Source: Sutcliffiella horikoshii DSM 8719
GTDB lineage: Bacteria > Bacillota > Bacilli > Bacillales > Bacillaceae_I
Assembly: GCA_001648575.1 (NCBI GenBank)
Contig: LQXN01000067.1
Coordinates: 372,001-436,000, forward strand
DNA: 64,000 bases
Direction of reading: 5' to 3'
The notes under the pieces: model-generated
Seen by the model: only the letters and a program-made list of their open reading frames with translations
The model's database searches: none
What the model was told of the DNA's origin: nothing
Program-made: the position numbers and the translations under genes
Shown: positions 1 to 8,896 of the stretch, piece after piece
Layout of the letters: every line of letters begins with the position of its first letter
Position numbering within the stretch: the stretch's first letter is position 1

Positions 1-2011
1 CTGCCAGTTTTCCTGTATCACGGACAGCATCAATGGCTAGGGTCATACCTTTAACCCAGTTCAGGCTGTCAAAGATACGGAATACATCGATACCTGCATA
101 TGCAGATTTTTCGACGAATTCCTTTATCAAGTTATCCGGGTAATTCTTATAGCCAACTGCATTGGACGCACGAAGCAACATCTGGAAGAGTACATTTGGC
201 GCTTTGTCACGCAGGGTCAGAAGGCGATCCCACGGATTTTCACTTAAGAATCGGTATGCAACATCAAATGTGGCCCCGCCCCACATCTCCATAGAGAAAA
301 GGTTAGGAAGTAACTTTGCTGTTGGTTCCGCTATTAGGTTCATATCGTTGGTACGAAGGCGAGTAGCTAACAGAGATTGGTGGGCATCCCTGAATGTGGT
401 GTCTGTTAGCAACACTTCCTTTTGGTCGTTCACCCATTTCACTAACCCATCTGCCCCACGCTCGTCCAGAATTTGTTTAGTACCACTTGGCACTTCGTCG
501 ATTCCTGTTACATCTGGCATCCTTGGATTCGTAAATATTGGTTTTTTCCTTTTTTCAACTCCAGGAAAACCGTTGACGGTTACTGTTCCGATATAAGAAA
601 GCATCTTCGTACCGCGGTCCTTTCTTTTCGGAAACACAAAAAGTTCAGGTGTGGTATCGATAAAGGATGTATCATATTCCCCATTCATAAAGTTTGGATG
701 TTTCACTACGTTTTCCAAGAACGGAATGTTCGTCTTAATCCCACGGATACGGAACTCCTTCAAGTTACGCTCCATTTTAGAGGCAGCCTGTTCAAAGGTA
801 AGGGCCCATGTGGAAAGTTTCACAAGCAATGAATCATAATAAGGAGTTATGACTGCACCTTGATAACCATTTCCAGCATCAAGACGTACTCCAAATCCAC
901 CACCTGAACGATATGCCATGATTTTCCCGGTATCAGGCATAAACCCATTCAACGGATCCTCTGTTGTTACACGGGACTGGATGGCAAAACCATGCACATG
1001 AATATCTTCTTGCTTTGGTATACCAAGTTTGCTGCTATGTAGTTCATGTCCCTCAGCAATCATGATTTGACTCTGGACGATATCCACCCCTGTTATCATT
1101 TCCGTAATCGTGTGTTCAACCTGTACACGAGGGTTAACCTCAATGAAATAGAATTCATCATCAGCGACAAGGAACTCAACGGTTCCTGCATTAATATAAT
1201 CAACGTTTTTCATCAATTCGACAGCCGCATTACAGATCCGATCACGCAAATCGTCAGTAAGGGAAACGCTCGGAGCAATTTCCACTACCTTTTGATGTCG
1301 TCTTTGAATGGAGCAATCACGTTCGTAGAGATGAATGATTTCCCCGTACTTATCTCCTAGTATTTGAACTTCGATATGCTTCGGATTTTCAATCAACTTC
1401 TCAACATATACATCATCATTACCAAAAGCAGCCTTTGCTTCGGATTTAGCCCTGTCCAACGATTCTCTTAGCTCCGATTTACTGCGGACTATACGCATAC
1501 CGCGCCCTCCGCCACCCAGAGCTGCTTTAATCATTAATGGATATCCATAAGTAGAAGCGAAATCCATGACCTCGTCCAATGAATGGACAGGCCCGTCCGT
1601 CCCTGGAATCACAGGTATGTTGGCAAGTTGAGCTTGAGTTCTGGCCTTCACCTTGTCCCCAAACATATCTAGATGCTTGGAAGTCGGTCCGATAAAGATG
1701 ATTCCTTCATCTTCACACTTTTTTGCAAAATGAATGTTTTCTGAAAGGAATCCATATCCAGGATGAATGGCGTCAACATCATTCGCTTTTGCAATTTCGA
1801 TGATACCATCAATATCCAGATAGGCATCTATCGGTTTTTTCCCTTCTCCTACCAAATATGCCTCATCTGCTTTATATCGATGAAACGATCCGATATCTTC
1901 ATTTGAGTAAATAGCAACTGTGCGAATATTTAATTCAGTACAAGCTCGAAAAACACGAATTGCAATCTCGCCACGGTTTGCAACAAGGACTTTATTAATT
2001 TTTCTTGTCAT
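1..2011 (-). CDS. pycA: Pyruvate carboxylase, N-terminal 670 codons (cut by window edge)
   Basis: Biotin-dependent enzyme that carboxylates pyruvate to oxaloacetate, the main anaplerotic reaction in Bacillus. The start is the ATG at 2011 behind a GGGGGAG ribosome site, and the protein opens MTRKINKVLVANRGEIAIRV, typical of a biotin carboxylase domain. The ATP-grasp glycine loop KAALGGGGRGMRI is read around 1490-1535. The carboxyltransferase domain begins near the left edge (FDVAYRFLSENPW, then LFQMLL and NAVGYKNYPDN). The rest of that domain and the C-terminal biotinyl domain lie outside the window. The only odd point is the neighbour: ftsW is not upstream, as it is in B. subtilis. Identity is very secure. 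Confidence 0.97.
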   Translation of the reverse strand, partial: MTRKINKVLVANRGEIAIRVFRACTELNIRTVAIYSNEDIGSFHRYKADEAYLVGEGKKPIDAYLDIDGIIEIAKANDVDAIHPGYGFLSENIHFAKKCEDEGIIFIGPTSKHLDMFGDKVKARTQAQLANIPVIPGTDGPVHSLDEVMDFASTYGYPLMIKAALGGGGRGMRIVRSKSELRESLDRAKSEAKAAFGNDDVYVEKLIENPKHIEVQILGDKYGEIIHLYERDCSIQRRHQKVVEIAPSVSLTDDLRDRICNAAVELMKNVDYINAGTVEFLVADDEFYFIEVNPRVQVEHTITEMITGVDIVQSQIMIAEGHELHSSKLGIPKQEDIHVHGFAIQSRVTTEDPLNGFMPDTGKIMAYRSGGGFGVRLDAGNGYQGAVITPYYDSLLVKLSTWALTFEQAASKMERNLKEFRIRGIKTNIPFLENVVKHPNFMNGEYDTSFIDTTPELFVFPKRKDRGTKMLSYIGTVTVNGFPGVEKRKKPIFTNPRMPDVTGIDEVPSGTKQILDERGADGLVKWVNDQKEVLLTDTTFRDAHQSLLATRLRTNDMNLIAEPTAKLLPNLFSMEMWGGATFDVAYRFLSENPWDRLLTLRDKAPNVLFQMLLRASNAVGYKNYPDNLIKEFVEKSAYAGIDVFRIFDSLNWVKGMTLAIDAVRDTGKLA

Positions 2012-2067
2012 ATTGTCTCCCCCTAGTAGCTACTTCTCGTCTTGGAAAAGTTTAGAATATTTTATCA

Positions 2068-2084
2068 ATTATACATGCATTATA
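2068..2084 (-). promoter_or_regulatory. Candidate pycA -10 elements
   Basis: Two perfect TATAAT hexamers on the minus strand (2068-2073 and 2079-2084) lie 55-75 bases upstream of the pycA start. No good -35 hexamer is found at 17 bases for either. The promoter is therefore only a candidate. The rest of the 303-base gap between pycA and ylaN holds the ylaN terminator and nothing else I recognise. Confidence 0.35.
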
Positions 2085-2270
2085 CATTATTTTTCGATAG
2101 TTTTCCTCTTTTTCATATTATTCGGGTAAATTATGTAGAATAAAGTAGATTTTTGATGGCCGGATTATTGATTTGTTACTGACGCATAAGGAAAACACAT
2201 CAGTATTTAACATAACAATTGATCATGAATATGAAACTGCAACAAATCTTAAATAACCAGCCTTTAATAA

Positions 2271-2308
2271 AAACGCCCAACCGGCTTTAATAGCATGGTT
2301 GAGCGTTT
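2271..2308 (-). terminator. ylaN terminator
   Basis: Inverted arms AAACGC(T/C)CAACC and GGTTG(A/G)GCGTTT, followed on the minus strand by a TTTT run. It lies directly after ylaN, so pycA is probably transcribed from its own promoter. Confidence 0.85.
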
Positions 2309-2314
2309 ATATCT

Positions 2315-2596
2315 TTAATTTTTTTCCCAGGCTTCATAAAGAGCAGAGAGTTCCTTTTCCAACTTGGACAGGATTTCTTTTCCCTCTTTTTCAGTAATCA
2401 AGCCTAAGCGAACAGCAAAGTCCATCTCACGGGACAAGCCGAACATCTGTGTATCCAACACTTCCTCATACAATGGACATTGCGGCATTGTAAGATTGTC
2501 CATTTGGACTTGAATAAGTTTTAATATTTTATCTGAATCAGCTTTTAAAAGCGAAATAGCTTTATCACGATGATCGACCACGATATCTGATGCCAA
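2315..2596 (-). CDS. ylaN: YlaN family protein
   Basis: Small conserved Firmicutes protein of 93 residues, all-helical by composition, without membrane segment or signal. It matches the YlaN (DUF1507) family in length and sequence pattern ([20 protein letters not shown]). Published work links YlaN to iron homeostasis through binding of Fur; nothing in the sequence itself shows that. The start is a TTG at 2596, with GGAGGGG six bases upstream. It has its own terminator and in B. subtilis would be followed by ftsW, which is absent here. Confidence 0.9.
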   Translation of the reverse strand: MASDIVVDHRDKAISLLKADSDKILKLIQVQMDNLTMPQCPLYEEVLDTQMFGLSREMDFAVRLGLITEKEGKEILSKLEKELSALYEAWEKN

Positions 2597-2700
2597 TATC
2601 GACCCCTCCGTTCACGTACAATTACCTAACTTATCTATAAATTTTATCGTTATTCTTAAAAAATTGCAAGGAGGATAAGTTTATTTACTATGATCATATA

Positions 2701-3630
2701 TTAAAACATACTTAAATCATATTTCTCTTGTAGTAATTCAAGAAGTTTAAGACCTGTATGACTGTTCCCTACCTCATTCAAAGCCGGACCAAATATACCG
2801 ATTCCCATTCTTCCCGGAACAGAACCCATGATTCCTCCTGACACTCCGCTTTTTGCAGGGATTCCGATTCTAATGGCAAATTCGCCTGAAGCATTATACA
2901 TTCCACACGTCACCATGAAAGTTTTACATATCCTTGCCACTTCTTTAGGCATTACTTGCTCGTCTGTCAGAGGATTTCTTCCGTCCATTGCAAAGACCAA
3001 TCCCACCCTTGCCAACTGTAGACAATTCAGCCTTATAGCACATTGTTTCGTATAAACCTCCATGATTTCTTCTACATTCCCGTGGATCACTCCATCCCCT
3101 TTCATGTAAAAACAGAGTGACCTGTTTAAAAATGAAGTCGTGAACTCGGAAATTGCCACCTCTTCACAATAGTCGATCTCAGGTTCATTGGTGAGTTTCT
3201 TGACAAAGTTCATGATATAATCCACTTTTTCCTCTGCACTACTCCCCTTGATCATAGAGGTAACCGCAAGGGCTCCCGCATTAATCATCGGATTTAACGG
3301 TTTTGCCTTTGAAGAGGTTTCAAGCTTAATGATGGAATTGAATGGATCGCCGGTCGGTTCCATGCCCACTCTATGAAAAACACGCTCAGGTCCATAATCC
3401 ATGAGAACGAGGGCAAGGGTTATTATTTTGGAAATACTTTGGAGGGTAAACTTTTTGTTGATGTCTCCAGCTGAAAAGCAGTCTCCTTCAGGATAAGCTA
3501 TTGCACAAGACAAATGATCCGGACTTTCCTTTTGAAGTGCAGGTATGTAGTTTGCTACTTTCCCTTCAAATGATAATTTTCTCGCTTTCTCCACTAACGC
3601 ACTTAATGTTTGTCCATCTCTACACGCCAT
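2701..3630 (-). CDS. glsA: Glutaminase
   Basis: Hydrolyses L-glutamine to glutamate and ammonia in the cytoplasm. The 309-residue protein shows the serine beta-lactamase-like fold motifs of bacterial glutaminases: the catalytic S-x-x-K in FTLQSISKII, NPMINAGALA, and the C-terminal SGVSGGI loop. An ATG at 3639 is possible, but the GAGGAAGG site would then touch the start. The ATG at 3630 has 9-base spacing and gives the usual 309 residues of the B. subtilis YlaM/GlsA2 type. It lies in the ylaN-ylaM-ylaL order, divergent from ylaL. Confidence 0.93.
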   Translation of the reverse strand: MACRDGQTLSALVEKARKLSFEGKVANYIPALQKESPDHLSCAIAYPEGDCFSAGDINKKFTLQSISKIITLALVLMDYGPERVFHRVGMEPTGDPFNSIIKLETSSKAKPLNPMINAGALAVTSMIKGSSAEEKVDYIMNFVKKLTNEPEIDYCEEVAISEFTTSFLNRSLCFYMKGDGVIHGNVEEIMEVYTKQCAIRLNCLQLARVGLVFAMDGRNPLTDEQVMPKEVARICKTFMVTCGMYNASGEFAIRIGIPAKSGVSGGIMGSVPGRMGIGIFGPALNEVGNSHTGLKLLELLQEKYDLSMF

Positions 3631-3764
3631 TGACCCCATCCTTCCTCACGCGCTGTTATTTACCATTAGCTAGACGATATTCTACCTTTAGATTCCCCGA
3701 GAACATGACAAAAAAACATACAAGTTATATAATGATGGAAAGGATTACATTCAAGGGGGACAAC

Positions 3765-4265
3765 ATGGAGAATATCATCAGAATTGAAGGCAAAGTCAAC
3801 TTTTCCATAACGCTTGATCCAGGAGTATGGATCTTTGACGATAGAAGAATTGATCTTGATACATATTTTATAGAAGATAAGCGTGAAAAAAGAGACGAGC
3901 TTGAGGAATATACAAAAGAGGTCTCTAAACATTGGGAACGTGAAATTAGAGAAGGCGCAATACATCCACCTACATTGAAGTCGGAGCGCAGGTTCGAAAA
4001 ACAAAAGCTTTTGAACGGAACTTTTGGAATTAAATTCGGACCTTTCCTTCATAATGCTGAACCACAACCAGCTTCAACAAAAGTGGTCTTTGTAGGAGAG
4101 GGAAACGAACTGGAAGTCGATATCCCAACAGCACAAGAAATGATATTAGCCTTCTCCAAAAACGGAAAGCCGTTAAAGGAAGACGGTCCTGTTCATGTAT
4201 ATTTTGAGGATGGCTCGAACCAGGATAAACCATTTACCAATGTTCATCGCATTATTGTAAAATGA
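3765..4265 (+). CDS. ylaL: YlaL family protein
   Basis: Conserved cytoplasmic protein of 166 residues whose cellular role is not established. It is recognised by position between glsA and ylaK and by the N-terminus MENIIRIEGKVNFSITLDPG. Homologues are sometimes labelled peptidyl-prolyl isomerase, but I see no cyclophilin, FKBP or parvulin motif, so I do not adopt that label. The open frame extends upstream to 3501, but the AAGGGGGAC site fixes the ATG at 3765. Transcribed divergently from glsA and ending in a two-way terminator shared with ylaK. Confidence 0.85.
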   Translation: MENIIRIEGKVNFSITLDPGVWIFDDRRIDLDTYFIEDKREKRDELEEYTKEVSKHWEREIREGAIHPPTLKSERRFEKQKLLNGTFGIKFGPFLHNAEPQPASTKVVFVGEGNELEVDIPTAQEMILAFSKNGKPLKEDGPVHVYFEDGSNQDKPFTNVHRIIVK

Positions 4266-4270
4266 TCTGA

Positions 4271-4300
4271 GTGCCGCAAAAATTTTGCGGCACTTTTTTT
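4271..4300. terminator. Bidirectional terminator between ylaL and ylaK
   Basis: Perfect arms GTGCCGCAAAA and TTTTGCGGCAC with a T run on the plus strand. It closes ylaL and lies just beyond the ylaK end on the opposite strand. Confidence 0.9.
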
Positions 4301-4302
4301 GT

Positions 4303-4343
4303 CTTGGCATGCTTTTTCACCTGTGAAAAGCAACAAACTTTAA
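4303..4343. repeat. Fragment of a second dispersed repeat family
   Basis: The stretch containing GGCATGC, TTCACCTGTGAA and AGCAACA also occurs, with small changes, at 51014-51075. It includes a small palindrome around TTTTCACCTGTGAAAA. Both copies lie downstream of genes and next to terminators. It may be a truncated copy of a longer repeat. Confidence 0.4.
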
Positions 4344-4354
4344 GAGAAGAGTAT

Positions 4355-5683
4355 TTACAAAAGATCTGCAGCAAGCTTTGCAAGCATGGAACGTTCACCT
4401 TTTACAAACTTCACATGACCTGCAAGCTTCTGGTCTTTAAACCGCTCGACAACATAGGTCAATCCATTATTATACTCATCAAGATAAGGATGATCAATTT
4501 GTTCCGGATCTCCCATCAGAACAATTTTACTGCGCTCCCCCACCCTTGTCAGGATCGTCTTGACTTCATGCTTGGTAAGGTTTTGAGCTTCATCTATGAT
4601 GATGAATTGTTCCGGTATGCTTCTTCCCCTTATATACGTGAGCGCTTCAACCTCTATAGACCCCATACCTGCCAAGATGGCGTCAAGTTCCCCTGGTTTC
4701 TTGGTATTAAATAGATATTCTAGATTATCGTAAATCGGCTGCATCCAAGGGCGTAATTTCTCCTCTTTTTCCCCAGGAAGGAATCCGATATCTTTTCCTA
4801 CAGGTACTATCGGCCGTGCAACTAGCAGTTTTTTATAACGGTTCAGATCCTCCGTTTGCATCAACCCTGCCGCCAATGCCAGAAGTGTTTTCCCCGTTCC
4901 TGCCTTGCCCGTCAAAGTAACCAGTGGTATATCGGTCCGAAGCAACATTTCAAACGCCATTGTTTGTTGTACATTCCGCGGTCTGATCCCCCAAATATGG
5001 TCCTGATCAAAGACCAGCTTTTTTACTTTTTTCGCTGTTGCATCGATAATGCCCAATGCAGAAGCAGAACCCCCAAGTGCATCTTTCATAATGATGAACT
5101 GGTTCGCATAAAAAGGGTGATTGGCAAGCTCCGCAACACCTATTTCTCCTTTAAGATAAAAAGTGTTCAGCGTATCCGGCTGTACATAAACCTCCAAGAA
5201 CCCTTTGTAAATATGATCCACTTCCACAACACGGTCGTTAAGGAAGTCTTCAGAAATCAACCCGATTGCATCCGCTTTGACCCGGACAAGCGCATCTTTA
5301 CTAACTAGTATTACTAATCGCCCATCCTCTTTTGTCTGTTCTTCTAGTGAAAGATTCTTTGCCACAGCCAGAATTCTATTATCATTTGTCTTTTCCACAA
5401 AAATTTCCTGCAGCTGATGAAAGCTTCGATGGTTCAATTCAATGCGGAGCGCCCCTCCGTTATGCAAGGGGATTTTTTCATGGAGCTTTCCTGTTGCTCT
5501 TAGAGAGTCAATAATCTTTGAAACCTGCCTTGCATTCCTTCCAATTTCATCCATATATCTTTTTTTCGAATCCACTTCTTCCAATACCACCGCAGGAATA
5601 ACTACCTCATTATCTGCAAATGAATAGATTGCATATGGATCCTGTAACAGTACGTTCGTATCTAATACGTAAATTTTACCCAA
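4355..5683 (-). CDS. ylaK: PhoH family ATPase with PIN domain (YlaK)
   Basis: Two-domain protein: an N-terminal PIN-type RNase domain (VLDTNVLLQDP, residues about 5-15, with the conserved acidic residues) and a C-terminal PhoH ATPase domain with Walker A (GKAGTGKT, about residue 260) and Walker B (FIIIDEAQN). PhoH2-type proteins of this architecture couple ATPase/helicase activity to RNA cleavage in related organisms. The open frame extends to 5734, but the best start is TTG at 5683 with AGGAGG seven bases upstream, giving 442 residues. Divergent from ylaJ, as in B. subtilis. Confidence 0.92.
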   Translation of the reverse strand: MGKIYVLDTNVLLQDPYAIYSFADNEVVIPAVVLEEVDSKKRYMDEIGRNARQVSKIIDSLRATGKLHEKIPLHNGGALRIELNHRSFHQLQEIFVEKTNDNRILAVAKNLSLEEQTKEDGRLVILVSKDALVRVKADAIGLISEDFLNDRVVEVDHIYKGFLEVYVQPDTLNTFYLKGEIGVAELANHPFYANQFIIMKDALGGSASALGIIDATAKKVKKLVFDQDHIWGIRPRNVQQTMAFEMLLRTDIPLVTLTGKAGTGKTLLALAAGLMQTEDLNRYKKLLVARPIVPVGKDIGFLPGEKEEKLRPWMQPIYDNLEYLFNTKKPGELDAILAGMGSIEVEALTYIRGRSIPEQFIIIDEAQNLTKHEVKTILTRVGERSKIVLMGDPEQIDHPYLDEYNNGLTYVVERFKDQKLAGHVKFVKGERSMLAKLAADLL

Positions 5684-5910
5684 CCTGCCGCCTCCTACTC
5701 TCAGCCCATCTTTAGTCTTTCTGGAGTGAATCAAGGCATCCTCCCTTTCATTATATGGCCCCGATATAATTAGTGTGTTACTACTTGACCATAAAAGAGG
5801 GACGGACCGTTGTTAAAATATATGTCGGAATGAATAAAGATAGAAGAACAAATAAACAATAAAATCAAGACAGATGAAATAGGAATCATCCCTAGAAGGA
5901 GTGAAATAAG

Positions 5911-6540
5911 GTGAAAAGATATTTTCTATTGACCGCCATTGTGTCATTGGCCCTTTCCGGTTGTATGAATAACCAGCCGCGAAATATTTCAAACGACAGA
6001 GAAAACTCTCAGATCATTCATGTAAAGGACTCCGCAGATGTACAGGCGGATAGAAAAACAGGACAGGAAGTTTCCGCGCATCTCGTGGAATTGGCTACAA
6101 GAGTGCCAAATGTAAATGATGCAACAGCTGTCGTGTTAGGACCGTATGCAGTAGTTGGAATTGATGTTAACTCCGATTTAAATCGAGAGAGAGTGAGTAC
6201 CATTAAGTACTCTGTTGCGGAAAGTTTAAAAAGTGATCCATACGGGGCAACTGCTGTCATTCTTGCAGATGCTGATTCCTTTGTAAGGTTGCAGGAAATG
6301 GGGAGGGATATTCAAAATGGCCGACCTATAACCGGAATCATGGAAGAACTCGCTGAAATCGTTGGACGGGTCATGCCTGAGATCCCAATTGATTTAAAGG
6401 AACCGACGGCTCCAAACCCGACAGAACAAAACAACCCCCAGCTACCAGAGGGGCAACAAAAGGAACTTGAACAAAAGCAACAAAATCAGTCCAACCATTA
6501 TAAGGATGAAGAGCGAAATAAGAAAGTGAAACAGGATTAA
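5911..6540 (+). CDS. ylaJ: YhcN/YlaJ family sporulation lipoprotein
   Basis: Predicted lipoprotein of 209 residues. It starts at GTG with an AGAAGGAG site and has a signal peptide ending in the lipobox LALSGC, then an acid/asparagine-rich linker. The YhcN/YlaJ domain follows (ADRKTGQEVSAHLVELATRV ... AVVLGPYAVVGIDV), and the tail is rich in Q, N and charged residues (about 165-209). Family members are associated with forespore expression and spore germination or outgrowth. A strong two-way terminator follows. Identity is supported by both motif and synteny. Confidence 0.9.
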   Translation: MKRYFLLTAIVSLALSGCMNNQPRNISNDRENSQIIHVKDSADVQADRKTGQEVSAHLVELATRVPNVNDATAVVLGPYAVVGIDVNSDLNRERVSTIKYSVAESLKSDPYGATAVILADADSFVRLQEMGRDIQNGRPITGIMEELAEIVGRVMPEIPIDLKEPTAPNPTEQNNPQLPEGQQKELEQKQQNQSNHYKDEERNKKVKQD

Positions 6541-6573
6541 GTGTCGTAGCAGTTGCATTCGTTTTAGCTGTCT

Positions 6574-6610
6574 CTGCGCAGAGGGTCATAATACCTCTGC
6601 GCAGCTTTTT
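6574..6610. terminator. ylaJ terminator
   Basis: Eleven-base perfect stem CTGCGCAGAGG / CCTCTGCGCAG followed by TTTTT on the plus strand. Confidence 0.92.
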
Positions 6611-6640
6611 TATTGAGGAACGTTAACAGGTGGAAGCTGG

Positions 6641-6700
6641 TTTACCCGGAATTCTAGAGATTTATCCGGAATTCTGCAGATTTATCATGAAATCGATAAA
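6641..6700. repeat. Short 20-bp tandem repeat
   Basis: Two adjacent 20-base units (6646-6665 and 6666-6685) are identical except for two bases. The shared part is CCGGAATTCT-NN-AGATTTAT. A third, degenerate unit follows. It lies in the 250-base gap between converging genes and has no coding signal. Confidence 0.7.
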
Positions 6701-6755
6701 TCCCCTAAAAACTCGACATCACTCATCCCCTTCAATTATCCCTGCAAAGCACAAA

Positions 6756-6779
6756 GAAAGCAGGTCTCCACCTGCTTTC
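6756..6779 (-). terminator. Terminator of the flavin-oxidase-like gene
   Basis: Ten-base perfect stem GAAAGCAGGT / ACCTGCTTTC. On the minus strand it is followed by TTTG. Confidence 0.75.
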
Positions 6780-6792
6780 AACCGATTAACCA

Positions 6793-7251
6793 TTATTCAT
6801 ATTTCCGTATGGCCGTCATCACCTGATGATCCAGTTTCTTTGCTGCATCTTTATCATAGGTTTTTTCAAATCTTGGCTCCACACTAATTTTTGCCCCGTA
6901 AAACATGACATCCCTTACTTCTTTTACCTCAAGATGCAATAATGCCAATTTTAAAGGGAGTTCTTCCATTTTCTCCACTTTCACAATTGCTTTAGTATGG
7001 ATGGCATACACGGAATCATTCGCCATCAGGTTTACCACTAATTCATTGTTATGTATTACATTTTTCACGATACGTGACTCCGCATTGACAGCAAGAAGTA
7101 TGGATTTCTCATCTGGTGCATATAACCAGGAGATTGCACTGACATTTGGTCCGCCTGATTCGTAATCTACAGTACTAATAGTGACAAGTATTTCCTTTTG
7201 TAATGCGGCTTTAAGCGGATCCACAAGAACATTTTCAACAAGGTTAGGCAT
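6793..7251 (-). CDS. Pyridoxamine 5'-phosphate oxidase-like (split-barrel flavin) protein
   Basis: A 152-residue protein of the PNPOx-like split beta-barrel type (ILVTISTVDYESGGPNVSAISW ... SILLAVNAESRIVKNV). Such proteins bind FMN, haem or F420; the true substrate cannot be read from sequence. The open frame begins with a GTG at 7266, but the GGGGGAAGG element lies inside that extension and points to the ATG at 7251 (MPNLVENVLV). It is inserted between ylaJ and ylaI, transcribed against both, and has its own terminator. Confidence 0.75.
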   Translation of the reverse strand: MPNLVENVLVDPLKAALQKEILVTISTVDYESGGPNVSAISWLYAPDEKSILLAVNAESRIVKNVIHNNELVVNLMANDSVYAIHTKAIVKVEKMEELPLKLALLHLEVKEVRDVMFYGAKISVEPRFEKTYDKDAAKKLDHQVMTAIRKYE

Positions 7252-7462
7252 TGTCCTTCCCCCCACTGTATTTTTATGGTGTGCTACAATCCTTTAAAAA
7301 TGAGTCATTTTCACTTATCTTACCACATCCTCTTTTCCATAGAAAGATTCGGTTAGGGAACAGACTGTTGATAAACCATTAAATCTCTGGTTTACCGATT
7401 AATTCTTAATTCCCCCCCTTTATGCTATACTATTGATTAACATTGAATAAATGAGGTGACCC

Positions 7463-7663
7463 ATGAGAGTCAAGTGTGTAATTTGCGATAAAATTGAAAG
7501 TATAAATGACGAAACACTAGTCGCGAAAAGACTTCGCAACAGACCAATACATACATATATGTGCGATGAATGCAGTGAGAGGATAGAAAAAAGAACCAAC
7601 GAAAGAAAAGCTACAGGGAACTTCAAACTGTATGAACAAAAACAAAATCAGGATGAATGGTAG
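7463..7663 (+). CDS. ylaI: YlaI family zinc-finger-like protein
   Basis: A 66-residue cytoplasmic protein with two Cys-x-x-Cys pairs (CVICDK near residue 5 and CDECSE near residue 34), the pattern of a small zinc ribbon. It matches YlaI (DUF2197), whose function is unknown. A GAGGTG site precedes the ATG. The next gene starts after only three bases, so they are probably co-translated. Confidence 0.88.
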   Translation: MRVKCVICDKIESINDETLVAKRLRNRPIHTYMCDECSERIEKRTNERKATGNFKLYEQKQNQDEW

Positions 7664-7666
7664 ACC

Positions 7667-8101
7667 TTGATACTTAGAGGTGCATTTACAGGGCTAATCA
7701 GCGGGATCCTGATGGGTCTTTTCATTAAAGCTCTTGAATTCCTTTCCGGAAAAAAGATATACGTGCTTTTGTTGAATATCGACTTTATTCCTGGTTTCCA
7801 AAAGGCTAGCTTTTCTGAACTCACAGAATTCTCCTTTCATCTGATTATTGCGGCAGTGATCGGGATCATGTTTGCTTTCCTAATGGAGCATTTCGGTTTT
7901 GTTCGTAAAAGGAAGCAGTATCTGGTAGCAATAGGCATCACTCTCCCTACTGTTCTACTGTATTTTCCCTTAACGATTCTGGCTATAAAGGAAACACCTG
8001 ACCCTACAGACGTAATAGCAATCGGCTTATGGTCAATCGGGCATATAACATTCGCACTTTTTCTACCTATATTTTACAAATTATCAAAGTCCAATTGCTG
8101 A
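7667..8101 (+). CDS. Predicted four-helix membrane protein
   Basis: A 144-residue integral membrane protein that I do not recognise. Four hydrophobic segments are seen (about residues 5-25, 55-75, 85-105 and 115-135), with a KRKQ positive cluster between the second and third. The start is TTG at 7667, three bases after the ylaI stop. The ribosome site is weak (AGGATGAATGG), which fits translational coupling to ylaI. A terminator follows. Confidence 0.65.
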   Translation: MILRGAFTGLISGILMGLFIKALEFLSGKKIYVLLLNIDFIPGFQKASFSELTEFSFHLIIAAVIGIMFAFLMEHFGFVRKRKQYLVAIGITLPTVLLYFPLTILAIKETPDPTDVIAIGLWSIGHITFALFLPIFYKLSKSNC

Positions 8102-8132
8102 AATGCTACAATTTTTAAGAAAAGAACCAAAT

Positions 8133-8189
8133 AAAAAGGATAGGTCCCTCGCAAGTGTCAAACACCCGGGAAGGAGCTATCCTTTTTTT
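8133..8189. terminator. Terminator between converging genes
   Basis: Stem AAAAAGGATAG / CTATCCTTTTT with an inner GTCCC / GGGA(A) pairing. T runs occur on both strands, so it can serve both converging genes. Confidence 0.75.
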
Positions 8190-8472
8190 ATTCATAATTA
8201 TGATACTTTTCAGGTTCGTTTTGAATTTGTTCAAGCATCACGTCGATCAATTCGATTGGGAATCTAACTTTATGACGCTCCCCATCTTTATCGTATTCAA
8301 TGTAATACATTGGATCCTCTTTGGAAACGACGATGTTTGCCAGCTTGTGATCCTCAAGGAGAATGCCCTCAAAAAGTTCCTTAGTATCTTGGGCGGATTT
8401 ATCATCTGTCCTTGCTTCAGCCACCACTTTTATGGTCAACCAATTATATAATGTATCTTGTAAGGACCTCAT
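8188..8472 (-). CDS. Conserved hypothetical cytoplasmic protein
   Basis: A 94-residue soluble protein without recognised motif (MRSLQDTLYNWLTIKVVAEA ... HKVRFPIELIDVMLEQI). Its ribosome site GGAGG overlaps the ylaH stop codon, and the ATG lies nine bases on. It is therefore translated with ylaH from one message and may work with that membrane protein. No function can be assigned. Confidence 0.75.
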   Translation of the reverse strand: MRSLQDTLYNWLTIKVVAEARTDDKSAQDTKELFEGILLEDHKLANIVVSKEDPMYYIEYDKDGERHKVRFPIELIDVMLEQIQNEPEKYHNYE

Positions 8473-8487
8473 CAGGAACGTCCTCCA

Positions 8488-8802
8488 TTAAGATTCCGTA
8501 CTTTCCGCTTGTTTGGAACGATGAAGGCGGATTTTATAGATGATGAGAATTAAAGCTGCAACTATTAATCCTTCTGCAACAGGTAGAAATGCTCCCAGAA
8601 AAGTCAGAACAGTACTCCCAAATGCCAGAAAGAAATAAATGACGGCAGATTTCAAGATAGGCAGTTTAAGAGCGAATCCAAGTTTGTACACTAATATGGA
8701 CAGTGCGAGAATAGTAAAATAAAGTAGCCACATGCCTAAATCAGGATTTTCATCGACACGGTATAGACCAGCAAAAAAGGATAGTCTTTCTGTAACATCC
8801 AT
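8488..8802 (-). CDS. ylaH: YlaH-like membrane protein
   Basis: A 104-residue protein with three hydrophobic segments (about residues 24-42, 47-66 and 70-90) and a basic cytoplasmic tail (KIRLHRSKQ). It matches the YlaH-like family by length, sequence and position downstream of typA (ylaG). Role unknown. ATG start with a GGGGAA site; the 94-residue gene follows directly. Confidence 0.82.
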   Translation of the reverse strand: MDVTERLSFFAGLYRVDENPDLGMWLLYFTILALSILVYKLGFALKLPILKSAVIYFFLAFGSTVLTFLGAFLPVAEGLIVAALILIIYKIRLHRSKQAESTES

Positions 8803-8844
8803 TGTCTATTCCCCATTTCTAACTTATTTTAGAAAAAAAGGATA

Positions 8845-8876
8845 GCATGGGTTGCTCGTTAGTAAAGCAACCCTGC
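8845..8876 (-). terminator. typA terminator
   Basis: Stem GCAGGGTTGCT / AGCAACCCATGC (one mismatch), followed within a few bases on the minus strand by a run of seven T. Confidence 0.8.
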
Positions 8877-8896
8877 TTCCCTCATAAAATAAATTC

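Noticed and set aside
8188-8451. Plus-strand 98-codon hydrophobic frame starting near 8155
   Set aside because: It runs through a terminator and is antisense to the 94-residue gene, which has a good coupled ribosome site.
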